DNA from: Coenobita brevimanus
Lineage: Eukaryota > Arthropoda > Malacostraca > Decapoda > Coenobitidae
Direction: 5' to 3'
DNA: 64,000 nucleotides
Assembly: GCA_032717465.1 (NCBI GenBank)
Contig: CM064713.1
Location: 6,247,001-6,311,000, forward strand
Each line of letters begins with the position of its first letter. Within the stretch, counting starts at the first letter, position 1. Under the pieces are notes generated by a model. The model was not told the origin of the DNA and ran no database searches. It was given only the letters and a program-made list of their open reading frames with translations. Below are positions 32,140 through 42,209 of the stretch, in pieces. Made by a program: the position numbers and the translations under genes.

Positions 32140-33110
32140 ATGCGACAAAAATCATTTCTGATGACTTGTCAGGTTCGCTTGCCAGCATCTCTCCAGTATG
32201 GCTGCTTTGCTAGTTAGTAAGTGGATGGCAAGCAAAGTGGTTATGATTGCCTTTCAGAAGGTTAGCAGACAGTTGACCAGTGAGCATGTTAGCTTGCTAG
32301 AGTAGGGTGTACGCTAGACGCTAACCTGCTAAGTTGCTAAACCGCTAAACCCCTTGACGGTATTGGCCAGTTGAGCTGAAAACAAACAGTGAATGCTTTG
32401 TGTTCTTGATCTTGCGTGTATTAATATCTGCTGCATATATACACTCACAGAATGTCACAAAAGTAACTGACCTAATTAGAGTTACTGAATTTCCATACGT
32501 GACGAAAGTCTGTTTTGATGACTTGGCAGTTTCACTAGCCAGCATCTCTCCAGTATGATTGCTTTGCTAGTTAGTAAGTGGATGGCAAGCAAAGTGGTTA
32601 TGATTGCCTTTCAGAAGGTTAGCAGACAGTTCACCAGTGAGCATGTTAGCTTGCTAGAGTAGGGTGTACGCTAGACGCTAACCTGCTAAGTTGCTAAACT
32701 GCTAAACCCCTTGACGGTATTGGCCAGTTGAGCTGAAAACAAACAGTGAATGCTTTGTGTTCTTGAATTTGCGTGTTTTAATATCTGCTGTATATATACA
32801 CTCACAGAATGTCACAAAAGTAACTGACCTAATTAGAGTTACTGAATTTCCATACGTGACAAAAGTCTGTTTTGATGACTTGGCAGTTTCACTAGCCAGC
32901 ATCTCTCCAGTATGATTGCTTTGCTAGTTAGTGAATGGATGGCAAGCAAAGTGGTCATGATTGCCTTTTAGAAGGTTAGCAGACAGTTCACCAGTGATCA
33001 TGTACGTTAGCTTGCTGGAATAGTGTGGATGCTAAACTGCTAAACCGCTAAATATCTTCACGATGTTAGCCAGTTGAGCTGTAAACAAACCCGCGAAAGT
33101 TTTGTGTGTT
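32140..33110. repeat. Three-unit tandem repeat, 356-357-bp period
   Basis: Anchors such as CAGCATCTCTCCAGTATG (32183, 32539, 32896) and CTAAACCCCTTGACGGTATT (32346, 32703) recur at a constant spacing. Units 1 and 2 are nearly identical; unit 3 is more diverged and shorter. The two matching 66-residue open frames on the minus strand (32545-32345 and 32902-32702) are copies of the same repeat and are not supported as genes. Confidence 0.85.
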
Positions 33111-33519
33111 TCTGATCTCGCATGTTTTAAATCTGCTGCATATACACACTAGTGTATATTATTTTTAAAAATAATATCAAATTTGCATACTGTAGAAAAC
33201 TCCTATGGTTGCTAAGCAGTGAGATGATCATCTTTATGAGTTTCTTCTCAATGGAGCCAAACTAACCTGCCTCAGTCTAGTGTGCAGGACGCATGGGGAT
33301 ATTTTAATGTAACTTTGAGACAAAAAAGTGCGTCTTACATGCCGCGAAATACGGTACTTGTATTTTATATAGCCTAATATATGACAAATAAAAGTCCATT
33401 CAGCTTACATAACATATAAAATCTTTAAATTCTATCAGCTTACATAACATATAAAATCTTCAAACATGAATTTCACACTATACCAATATAAACATGTTGT
33501 GTCTCATAATCCATGTTAG

Positions 33520-34140
33520 CGTAAGATAATTTCCATTCGCAGTAGTAAAATCGACCTGAATTGTTCTACAGTAAATGTTTATATACCAAAATGTTGGTAA
33601 TAAAATTTCCTACAACTCTTTCTCAGTAACAATACCAAAAAACATATGTCTATGAGGAAACAAGAAGGAAAGAAAAAACACTGTAAATTAGCGCATAATT
33701 TATATTCACCGAACTTTTTATCACCACCATAAGTAAAACTTTTCGAGATTACGTGAATAAAAAATCAGGGAGATACAGGCATAAATAAAGGTAGGGGAAG
33801 AAATAATTTAGCAACAACTTTGGCCATGCAAAACACCACTCCGGCACTGTAGCGCAATCATAAGATAATTTCCCTTTGCAGTAAGTAAAACCGACCTGAA
33901 CTGTTGTAGAGTAAATGCTTATATACCAAAATGAAGCTAATGAAATTTCCTAAAACTCTTTCTCAAGTACAATTACCATAAAACATACCGTATATTTCTA
34001 CGAGAAAAAATACAGGAAACAAAAAACATCGTAATTTAGCACATAACTTATATTCGCCAAACATTTTTATCAACACTGCAAGTAAACACAACTATTCGAA
34101 ATTACGAGGAATAAAAAATCACGGAGATAGATGCAAAACT
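33520..34140. repeat. Two-unit duplication, about 336-bp spacing
   Basis: AAGATAATTTCC...GCAGTA...CCGACCTGAA...TATATACCAAAATG occurs near 33524 and 33860, followed in both by CTCTTTCTC, CATAA(T/C)TTATATTC and a GAGATA end. No gene. 34141-34445 shows nothing recognisable. Confidence 0.7.
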
Positions 34141-34450
34141 AAGGGTGTGGGCCGAGCCAGACCACATCCTGAGTACTTGCCCTTGGTTGGATGCAACATG
34201 CATCGTTCAGTAAGGAGTGGGTTAATGGGTTAAGGATCCTGTTTTTCACCAATCATCAAAACAAATTAATAACTCTGACCACTGCTGCTGATAACGACGA
34301 TCTGTCTCTATTAGTTGCCATCGTCAACTTTGATATCCTATCCTAGATATGCTGAAAAAATTTTGATACCAAACAGGAAACATCCGGTGGAAAAAAAACT
34401 GTTGTTATCGCCTGCTTTTACAAGGCGGTCGTAATGTTTTTGCCCGCCTC

Positions 34451-34475
34451 TGTGTGTGTGTGTGTGTGTGTGTGT
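34451..34475. repeat. (GT)n tract at the 3' end of LINE A1
   Basis: Simple TG/GT run directly abutting the terminal repeat of a minus-strand family A LINE (sense 3' end followed by AC units). Confidence 0.85.
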
Positions 34476-34829
34476 TTTCCTTATAGTATTTACCAAATTG
34501 TGATATACAGGAAATGAGCTACGCTCGTGGGGTCCTGTTTCTTTTTCTCAGTAAGACAAATTTAGCTTTAAACTCATTTAAGTTTTTAGACTGGACAGTC
34601 TCTTTGTCCAGGCTATTCCACAGGTCTATACATCTATAAGGAAAACTATATTTCTTGATATCCTTCAAGCAGCTTGGTTTCTTCAGTTTCATTCCGTGTC
34701 CGCTTGTTATTCTCTTATCTCATAAAAACAGATCTTCTTTGTCAATTTTATCTACTCCCACCATGGTCCTGAACACTGCAATTATGTCGCCTCTCTTTCT
34801 CCTTTCTTCTAAGGAAGGCAAATCCAGCT
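34476..34829 (-). pseudogene. CR1-like LINE A1, 3'-terminal segment
   Basis: The sense strand reads leftward, ending in the family A tail (ATATCACAATTTGGTAAATAC-like) at 34476. It codes the last part of ORF2 (KDIKKYSFPYR, IDLWNSLDKE, FKAKFDL-type). It is separated from the rest of A1 by the Jockey-like LINE at 34830-37462; the uninterrupted sister copies at 54.8 and 63.9 kb show the empty site. Confidence 0.85.
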
Positions 34830-37432
34830 ACTGGCTATCAAAAATTCTTCGACTATCTTACTTCTACGATGGAACACATTCTGTCCATTTCTCCTTTCTC
34901 TGAAATCTCCATTCTTGGAGATTTCAATGTTCACCACCACCTTTGGCTCTCCTCTCCTTTCACGGATCCACCTGATGAACAAGCCTACATCTTTTCTATC
35001 CTTAATGACCTAGAGCAGCTTGTACAGCACCCTACCCGTATCCCTGACCGCCTTGGAGAGAGCTCCAACATACTTGACCTCTTCCTCACAGCTAATCCTT
35101 TTGCTTACTCTGTTAATCTTTTCTCTCCGTTGGGCTCCTCCGATCACAACCTTATTACCTTAACCTGTCCTATCACTCCGGTACGGCCTGTGGACCCTCC
35201 AGGGAAACGTCGTCTGTGGCAGTTTGGAGCCGCGAACTGGGAGGCCCTCAGGCTGTACTTCTTTGATTTTCCCTGGAATGATTATTGCTTCCATGGCCGT
35301 GAGCCATCTGAGTGTGCCTTGCGCATTATGGAGGTTATTCTCTCGGGCATGGAAGCATACATTCCTTTCTCATATCCTTTGACTAACGCAAGAAAGCCTT
35401 GGTTTAATCACGCTTGTTCTAATGCTGTCCGCAACAAGGAGAAGGCCTACAAAAGGTACCGGAGCCAACCCACCCCTGAATCACATCATCTTTACGTTTC
35501 TGCCCGGAATCGTGCTAAGTCTGTTCTTCGCTCTACTAAAAATAATTTCATCCATACTAAATGCTCTCAACTCTCCAACTCGAATTCTTCCCGCTCCTTC
35601 TGGCACCTTGCCAAAAATCTTTCTAACAACTTTACCTCATCATCCTTCCCTCCTCTTTTCTACTCTGATGGTTCTGTAGCTATTTCTTCTACTGATAAAG
35701 CAGATCTCTTCGCACAGACTTTCTCCTCCAATTCCACCTTAGACGATTCCGGTGCTGTTCCTCCATCACTTCCCCCCTCTGACTTCCTCATGGCTGACAT
35801 TAAAATGTCTTCAGTTGATGTATTTTCTGCCATCACTGGTCTCAGTACTAACAAGGCATATGGGCCTGATGGGGTCCCTCCTGTTGTTCTCAAGAACTGT
35901 GCTTCTGTGTTTACACCCTGCCTAGGCAAACTCTTTCGCCTTTGTCTGTCAACTTGTACCTTTCCTTCTTGCTGGAAGTTTGCTCTCATTCAGCCAGTCC
36001 CAAAGAAGGGCGACCACTTCCAACCCTCCAACTATCGTCCAATTGCTTTAACGTCCTGTATTTCAAAAGTTTTCGAGTCAATTCTTAATAGAAAAATTTT
36101 AAGGCATCTTTCCTATCACAACCTTCTTTCTGATCGTCAGTATGGGTTCCGTCAGGGACGCTCCACTGGCGATCTTCTCACCTACCTTTCAGACTCCTGG
36201 TCATCCTCCTTTCGGGACTTTGGCGAAAGCTTTGCCATTGCACTTGACATCTCAAAGGCTTTCGATCGAGTCTGGCATAAATCTTTAATTTCCAAACTGC
36301 CCTCCTACGGTTTCCATCCTTCTATCTGTGCCTTCATCGCTAGCTTCCTTTCTGGTCGTTCTATAGCCGCTGTTGTAGACGGCCATCGTTCTTCTCCTAG
36401 ATCTATCAACAGTGGTGTTCCTCAGGGCTCTGTCCTATCACCAACTCTCTTCCTTTTAATCATGAATGATCTTCTAAGCTGTACATCTAACCCTATCCAC
36501 TCATACGCTGATGACTCCACCCTTCACCTTTCCATTCGGTTCCCGCAACGCCCATCTCAACAGTTACTTCAAGAAACAAGGGATGAGGCTATGGCACACC
36601 TAATGTCTGACTTGGCTCGTATCTCTGACTAGGGTAAAAATAATATGGTTGTCTTTAATGCATCTAAGACTCAGTTCTTACACCTATCAACCCGACAAAA
36701 TCTTTCACATGTATACCCATTAATGTTTAATAATATTCAGCTTAATCCTGCATCATCCTTGAACATGCTTGGGGTTTCATTTACTCGGGACTTATCTTGG
36801 AAAGATCATATTACATCTCTTGTAAAATCTGCTTCCAAGAGATTGGGTGTGCTAAGCCGACTCCGCTCTTTCTTTACCCCTGCACAATTGTTGACTCTAT
36901 ACAGGGGTTTTATCTGCCCCTGTGTGGAGTACAACTCTCATGTGTGGGGAGGCTCCCCACATACAGCTCTTCTCAATAGGGTGGAGTCAAAGGCTTTTCG
37001 TCTCATTAACTCCCCTCCTCTTACTGACTCCCTTCAACCTCTGTCTCTTCGCTGCACTGTTGCATCTTTATCTCTTTTCTATCGCTACTTTAATGGTCAC
37101 TGCTTCTCTGAACTGTCTGCTTGCATTCCTTCACCTCTACGAAGGGGGCGTAGCACCCGTCTGGCAGCAAACTCTCATCCCTTTTCTGTCCAACTCTCTA
37201 ATGCAAGAGTTAACCGTTACTCCCAGTCTTTCATTTATGCAACAGGTCAGCTCTGGAACTGTCTCCCTCTATCTGTATTTCCTGCTGCCTATGATCTCCA
37301 GTCTTTCAAACGCAATGTGTCCAGGCATCTCAAAATGATCGGATCTTGAATTTGGCTCTCTATTGTATTTTGTTTTTCTCTTGGAGGGAACTGTTACTGC
37401 GGGCTCATGGCCTTTGGTTCCTTCTTCCTCGC

Positions 37433-37462
<30 letters not shown>
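34830..37462 (+). mobile_element. 5'-truncated Jockey-like LINE inserted into LINE A1
   Basis: Starts at 34830 inside the endonuclease coding region and ends in a 28-base poly(A) (37436-37463). AGCT flanks both ends (34826-34829 and 37463-37466), a short possible target duplication. The empty site is seen in family A at 54820 and 63910. The long frame with a single stop makes it one of the youngest LINEs here. Confidence 0.88.
34869..37349 (+). pseudogene. Jockey-like LINE ORF2 (endonuclease C-part, reverse transcriptase), one in-frame stop
   Basis: The 3' half of the apurinic-type endonuclease gives [16 protein letters not shown] (about residues 11-26) and [10 protein letters not shown] (about 90), so the N-terminal endonuclease is missing. 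The RT follows: [15 protein letters not shown] (about 333), [20 protein letters not shown] (about 375-395), [13 protein letters not shown] (about 460), [14 protein letters not shown] (about 515), active site [10 protein letters not shown] (about 540). A TAG at 36630-36632 interrupts the frame; reading continues in the same frame from 36633 through the C-terminal region (FNASKTQFLHLS, LSRLRSFFTPAQLL, YNSHVWGGS) to TGA at 37347-37349. Frame preservation apart from that one stop shows recent loss. Copies of this type are common in decapod assemblies to my knowledge. Confidence 0.9.
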
Positions 37463-37463
<1 letters not shown>

Positions 37464-37466
<3 letters not shown>

Positions 37467-38394
37467 TTTCCAGCCTCTCTCTGTATGACAGATCTGCCAG
37501 ACTGGGGATCATTTTGGTTGCTGTTCTTTGTATTCTCTCAATCTTGTTTATATCTTTATCTTTTTGTGGGGACAACACTACTGCTGCACATTCTAACCTG
37601 GGGCGAATCATGGCCACTATCAATTTTTTCATCATTCTCTCATCCATATAATAAAAAGCTACTCTTATATTAGTCAGGAGTTTATACGTCTCTCTAACTG
37701 CCTTGTTAATGTGTTATTCAGGTGACAAACTGTCCAGGACCAGCACTCCCAAATCTTTCTCTCCTCTTGCTTTTGTGATTGGATCATTACTCATCAAATA
37801 ATTCAATGATGTGCTCTTGGTACTTTTACCCATTTCCAAAATTTTACACTTCTTTGCGTTAAATTTCATTTCCCACATCCGGCTCCAATCGTGTATCCTA
37901 TCCAGATCCTCCTGAAGAATTTTACAATCCTCCTCAACTTCTACCTTCCTCAAGATCTTTGCATCATCACCAAACAGACTTGCATAACTGTTCACTCCAT
38001 CTACCATATCATTTACATAAATCAGGAACATTACTGGCACCAACACCAAGCCCTGTGGGACTCCACTTGTTACTTCCCTCGATCCAGACATCCTATTCTT
38101 TATTACTGTCCTCATTTGTCTGTCTCTAAAAAAGTCTCTCATACATTCCCAGAAGTTCATCTTCAGTCCTTCTATATGCTCTAGTTTCCACATTAGTCTC
38201 TTATGTGGTACCTTGTTGAAGGCCTTCTCCAAATCTAAATACACACAATCCACCCAACCATCACTCTCCTGTAGCACGTCAATCGCTCTTGAGTAAAAAC
38301 TCAAGAAGTTGGAAACACACGACCTTCCACTTCTAAATCCAAACTGGCTATCAGCCAAAATATTCATCTCTTCCAGATATTTTATCCATCTATC
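37464..38394 (-). pseudogene. CR1-like LINE A1, reverse-transcriptase segment
   Basis: Reads leftward: ADSQFGFRSGRSCVSNFLSF, VYLDLEKAFNKVPHKRLM, SREVTSGVPQGLVLVPVMF, then the active-site area SYASLFGDDAKI, where FADD has become FGDD. Next come WEMKFNAKKCKILEMGKS and KDLGVLVLDSLSPE, then a short frame with IRPRLECAAVV, IERIQRTATKMIPS and LSYRERLEKL up to the Jockey insertion. The motif order is that of CR1/L2-type LINEs. The upstream part is missing: at 38394 the sequence leaves the LINE, and only the endonuclease/ORF1 part returns at 39783. Confidence 0.88.
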
Positions 38395-39778
38395 TGTTGC
38401 GTGAGGCTGGTGAATGAAATAAGGATACGAGCTACTCCCCAGACCCCTCTGCTTCTACCAGGCATGCGCAGATCACAACATTTTAGTTTAAACAGTCTGG
38501 GAAGAGCTAATCATGGTGAGGGGTTGGGTTGCACATATTGTTTTTTTTATACTGTTGATCTGGCAATGTTTTTTACTATTTTGGTATCAGACAGTTCATT
38601 TAGCAAAAGAATATTGTTTGCAATATATTTTTGCTGCTCTGGAGGATACACAGCTCTCACCTCCCTCCTCCCTTTCATATTCCCCTTCCTCCACCCCACT
38701 ACCTCCCACCGATTCCCCACCCCTCTATCTCCCACCCTCCACTATCCCTCCAATTCCCCACCCCCTACTTCCTTCACCCTCCTACCTCCCACTGATCCCC
38801 CACCCCTCTACCTCCCACCCTCCATCCTCCACTCTCATTCCAATCCCCCACCCCCTGCCTCCCACCTAGGCACATAGTGCCGCGTCACAGGCAAGCAAGA
38901 GATTTCCCCGTTGAATGTCTCATTATTTATTCATTTCCTGGATGTTAGAGTGTCTGATTGAGGGAAAATAATTACAGATTTATGATTTTAGGTTTCTAAG
39001 GTTGTTTCTGTAGCCTTTTATACACGTACCATGCATGTGCAGTGAGTGTTGCCTTTTTCATTGACAAATGATTGTTAGTGTCTCCTTACTTTTTTATGAT
39101 TTATATTTCATGAGTTTCTTACATTTCCTTGTTATACTTATAACACCGTCAATTTTGAGAAATAAAAAATATTTGATCATTGTCTCTACTGCTGCCTGTA
39201 AGTACACAGGATGATATAGTTAGCAACAATAAAATAAACATACACTACATACATACAAAAGACAAGCTCGCAGGCTTACCCCCATGTCCTCACCCCCACA
39301 GCCTTGGACAGTACTAAGCAAAGTAAGAGCAGAGTAAAATAAATTAGTCAGTAGTAACTAGTAAGTAAGTGATAGTTTTACATGGATCTTGTAACTGTTT
39401 AGTTTGTTTTTTGTAAAGAAAACATCTCAAGAATAATTCACAAATCACGTGAGATATAATGTACATATATTAGTGCACTGTTTTTTATGGAAAAACATGG
39501 AAACAAACAGTGCAATCATGTCGCCTACACACCAAGAAATCACCTACCCACTGAGATGGCAATACTCACCAAGCTACATCACACCACTTGCTACTCAACT
39601 TCCCATAATTTTTGCAGCACTTGTATAGTGAGTAGAGCTCTAATGTTTGATAGACAGATGTGTATTACTTCCTTGTGCATGACTATGATATTTTTTTCTT
39701 TATTTACAAGCCTTGATTTTTTTCAATAAAATGAGTCTCTCAAACGTGACCTTCGGACCTATTTGAGACCTGAAAGGG
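38395..39778. mobile_element. TTAA element E5, right end recognised, left end lost
   Basis: Ends at 39778 in GAGACCTGAAAGGG followed by TTAA (39779-39782), after which LINE A resumes; this is a piggyBac-like right end. No matching left end is present: the boundary at 38394 joins mid-RT of the LINE, so a deletion removed the left end and over 1 kb of LINE. A C-rich tract (38660-38870) resembles that in E1. No transposase frame. Confidence 0.55.
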
Positions 39779-39782
39779 TTAA

Positions 39783-40300
39783 TAATATAGTGCCCCACGA
39801 ATCTTCGCTGCCTCGAGTCCCATTCCTCCCAGTTCACCTCTTTACAATTGAAATCACTCATTAAAATTATGTTCCTGCTTTTCTCAATCATTTTCTGTAA
39901 ATAACTAGCCATGTATGACAACATTTCCTGGTATTCATCATCACTCCATGCTCTTGTCTGAGGGGGAACATACACTACTGCCATATCCGTCTTGCCATTC
40001 TCTCCAGTTTCTAATTTCACATTTATCACTTCTGCCCTGCCTTCTCCCATTTCCACAGTATCTACATTTATGTTGTTTTTCACTGCTATCATCACTCCTC
40101 CTCCCGTTTTTTCTTTTCTATCTCTTCTCCACAGTTTGTATTTACCATCTCCCATATGGACATCAATATCTTGTCTTAACTTGGTCTGTACAAAGCACAT
40201 ATCAACAGGTTCATGTACCCTCAAAAAATTGTTGATTTCTAGCCTGGCCTATATTAAACCATCAACATTAGTATATGCCACCTTCCAATTATTTTTGATG
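39783..40300 (-). pseudogene. CR1-like LINE A1, endonuclease segment of ORF2
   Basis: Reads leftward: RQDIDVHMGDGKYKLWRRDR, TGGGVMIAVKNNINVD, ENGKTDMAVVYVPPQTRAW, SRNIILMSDFNCKEVNWEEW. These are the N-terminal half of an endonuclease/exonuclease/phosphatase domain; GDFN, which usually holds a catalytic aspartate, reads SDFN. A shift separates it from the true ORF2 start. It is cut at the TTAA of E5. Confidence 0.8.
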
Positions 40301-40304
40301 TTTT

Positions 40305-41259
40305 TTATACCCTCATTTCTCCTTCTCTCCGCCGGTACCACTTCCTTAATTTCTGATCCATGACTCTCCAATAAAACACTGTCTTCTCTTCCTCCGTTCT
40401 CTGATCGTTTTTTACCATTTCTTCCTTTACTAACTCTTTTATTTTTACTCTTTCGTCCTCATTTGCATCTCTCCTTATCCAAACAGTTTTGAACCCTTCC
40501 TTGTCTGATAATCTCAATTTTCTGCTTATAATTTCGTTTACTGTTGCCTGAGACTTGAACTTTACCTTCAATGGCCTTGCCCCTCCTTCCTCGTACTTTC
40601 CTAACCTAAACACCTCTTCAATCTCTTCTTGAGCTTCGTCATTTTCCTCCATGACTACTGATATTATTTCTTTAACTTTACTCAGTTCTTCTCTTCCTCT
40701 TTCTGATCTTATTGTCATACATTTTTCTTTAACTCATGAAATTATTACACATTTTTTCTTATTTGCTACATCCCTAACTAGAGATTCTCTACTTCTCAGC
40801 ACCCTAACCACTTCCCTCTCCACATTTTCCTTGCTTTGTCTTTCTATAATCTCTTTCAAATTTACATTTCCCTCTTCCTGAATTTTCTTCCACCCCTGAT
40901 GTTGCTCCTTGATTTCTTTAATGTGCTCGTCCTGTATTCCTGATTTGGATTCATACTCATCTAGTTTGCTTTTCATCCTGTCTCTTTCTTCTTCCAACCT
41001 CTTATTCTCCCTCTTAAGCTGTTTTATTTCATTTGAGGCTGATTCATTGCTCACTTTTAATTCAGTAACTTCTCTTTCTTGTTCGTCACTACGTGTACAA
41101 ATTTTTTCCAGTTTATTTCGCAGACTTTTGATCTCATATTCCTACTGTATAGTCCGTTCCTGTAACTCTTTAATTACTGCCCATACCTTTTCTATCTCCT
41201 GGACATTCCTTTCCGCTGTTTTTTCTACACCTGCTATTCTTGTTTGGTTAAACTTAATA
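40305..41259 (-). pseudogene. CR1-like LINE A1, ORF1 (coiled-coil RNA-binding protein)
   Basis: A charged coiled-coil region (SNESASNEIKQLKRENKRLE and similar heptads, 41054-40734), a stop at about 40732, then a C-terminal domain with EEIEEVFRLGKYEEGGARPL and KLRLSDKEGFKTVWIRRDAN (40718-40305). The layout (coiled coil, then an RRM-like and C-terminal domain) is that of LINE ORF1 proteins that trimerise on RNA. It is interrupted upstream by the DNA element at 41260-42092. Confidence 0.78.
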
Positions 41260-42092
41260 CAGTAGAACCTCTCTCATTCGGACTATATGGGGGGAAGGGT
41301 TGTCCGAATTGGCAGAATGTCCGGACCATCAGGGTAATCTCCAGTTCATACCAAACTCTGTCTACATGTGGTATGTTCGTTAATTATTAACCTATGTGGT
41401 ATATGTCAACCCCATGTAACTGCAAAAGATGAAAGGATACCGGTACTAATATAACAAAACTAACCATGTAAGATAGTTTTGTATTGCATAATTTACACGT
41501 AAGGCCATGACAAGGAACTAGCCTACATTTTAAATTGTAGTAAGTGACTAAGGCCCGTGTAGGCAAAAAAATAAATCAACTGTAATATTTGGAATAAAAA
41601 TAAAACTTATGTAGGCAAAAAATACATTGTCATCTTTGGCATACTGATAACACCCATATGGGCAAGAAGCTAATGTTTGATGTACATGTAAAGCACATTT
41701 AAGTACAAAAAATAACCTACAGTAATCACTAAACACTGCAGAATATTCTGACCCAGTAAGCAAACTCCTCCTTTTAACACCTTTATTCATTACAGAAGCT
41801 ACACTTGCATTAAGGGCCATGGTAAGGAGGATTAACTTTTGAAATACAGCGTAAAAATATAAATGGTTGGTGATCTAGTTGATGGAACGAATGCTAGCGT
41901 GTGTTTAAACAGGCGCCCATGTAGCAACCTAGCGTGATCCGAGACTAAACGAATGACGATCGCTTTCCGCGCCGATACTGAAAATGACTTTAGACTTACT
42001 TTCAACATATTTTTGGAGCTTATTATTTTTAAATTTTGTCCGGATTAACAGAAATCCGGATTAAAGGGGTCCGGACCAAAGAGGTTCTACTG
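41260..42092. mobile_element. Pogo/Tigger-like non-autonomous element in LINE A1
   Basis: 833 bp with inverted ends: CAGTAGAACCTCTCTCATTC at the left and, in reverse complement, CAGTAGAACCTCTTTGGTCC at the right. TA precedes the left end (41258-41259); the right flank is AA, which fits a mutated TA when compared with the empty site in LINE A2 near 62190. CGGAC-rich subterminal words. No transposase; a 90-residue frame at 41820-41548 has no recognisable domain. Confidence 0.8.
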
Positions 42093-42199
42093 AAATTCTA
42101 TTTGCCACATCCTCTTCTGAAACGGCTGGTCTTCCTTTAGTCGCTTATTCAGCGATTATTTCCCCACGATCCAGGAAGAGCTCCGTCTCTGTAGGCGAC
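42093..42199 (-). mobile_element. CR1-like LINE A1, 5' untranslated end
   Basis: Matches the region upstream of ORF1 in LINE A2 (62395-62478): GGCTGGTCTTCCTTTAGTCG, ATTCAGCGATTATTTCCC, CAGGAAGAGCTCCGTCTCTG. It therefore marks the full-length 5' end of family A. A short TGTGCGTGT stands at the join to the next LINE (B1). Confidence 0.8.
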
Positions 42200-42209
42200 C
42201 TGTGCGTGT

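Larger units (their letters stand above)
29424..33354. mobile_element. 3.9-kb TIR DNA element with TA duplication, non-coding
   Basis: Perfect 26-bp terminal inverted repeats: CCGTATTTCGCGGCATGTAA plus GACGCA at 29424-29449, and the exact reverse complement ending at 33354. TA flanks both ends (29422-29423 and 33355-33356). TA duplication suggests the Tc1/mariner/pogo superfamily; the exact group is not certain. No transposase remnant is visible. The interior is mostly tandem arrays (29540-29850, 30225-30790, 32140-33110) plus a telomere-like tract and a LINE tail, so it is either a non-autonomous element or a chance pair of ends from an older nest. Confidence 0.72.

Noticed and set aside
32345..32902. 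Two near-identical 66-codon minus-strand frames
   Set aside because: They are the same segment of a 357-bp tandem repeat; the similarity reflects the repeat, not selection on protein.
29540..33110. CRISPR-like array
   Set aside because: The repeats are long tandem units of 150-357 bp without short regular repeats and unique spacers; the genome is eukaryotic.
41548..41820. 90-codon minus-strand frame in the pogo-like element
   Set aside because: No helix-turn-helix or DDE motif; probably chance.
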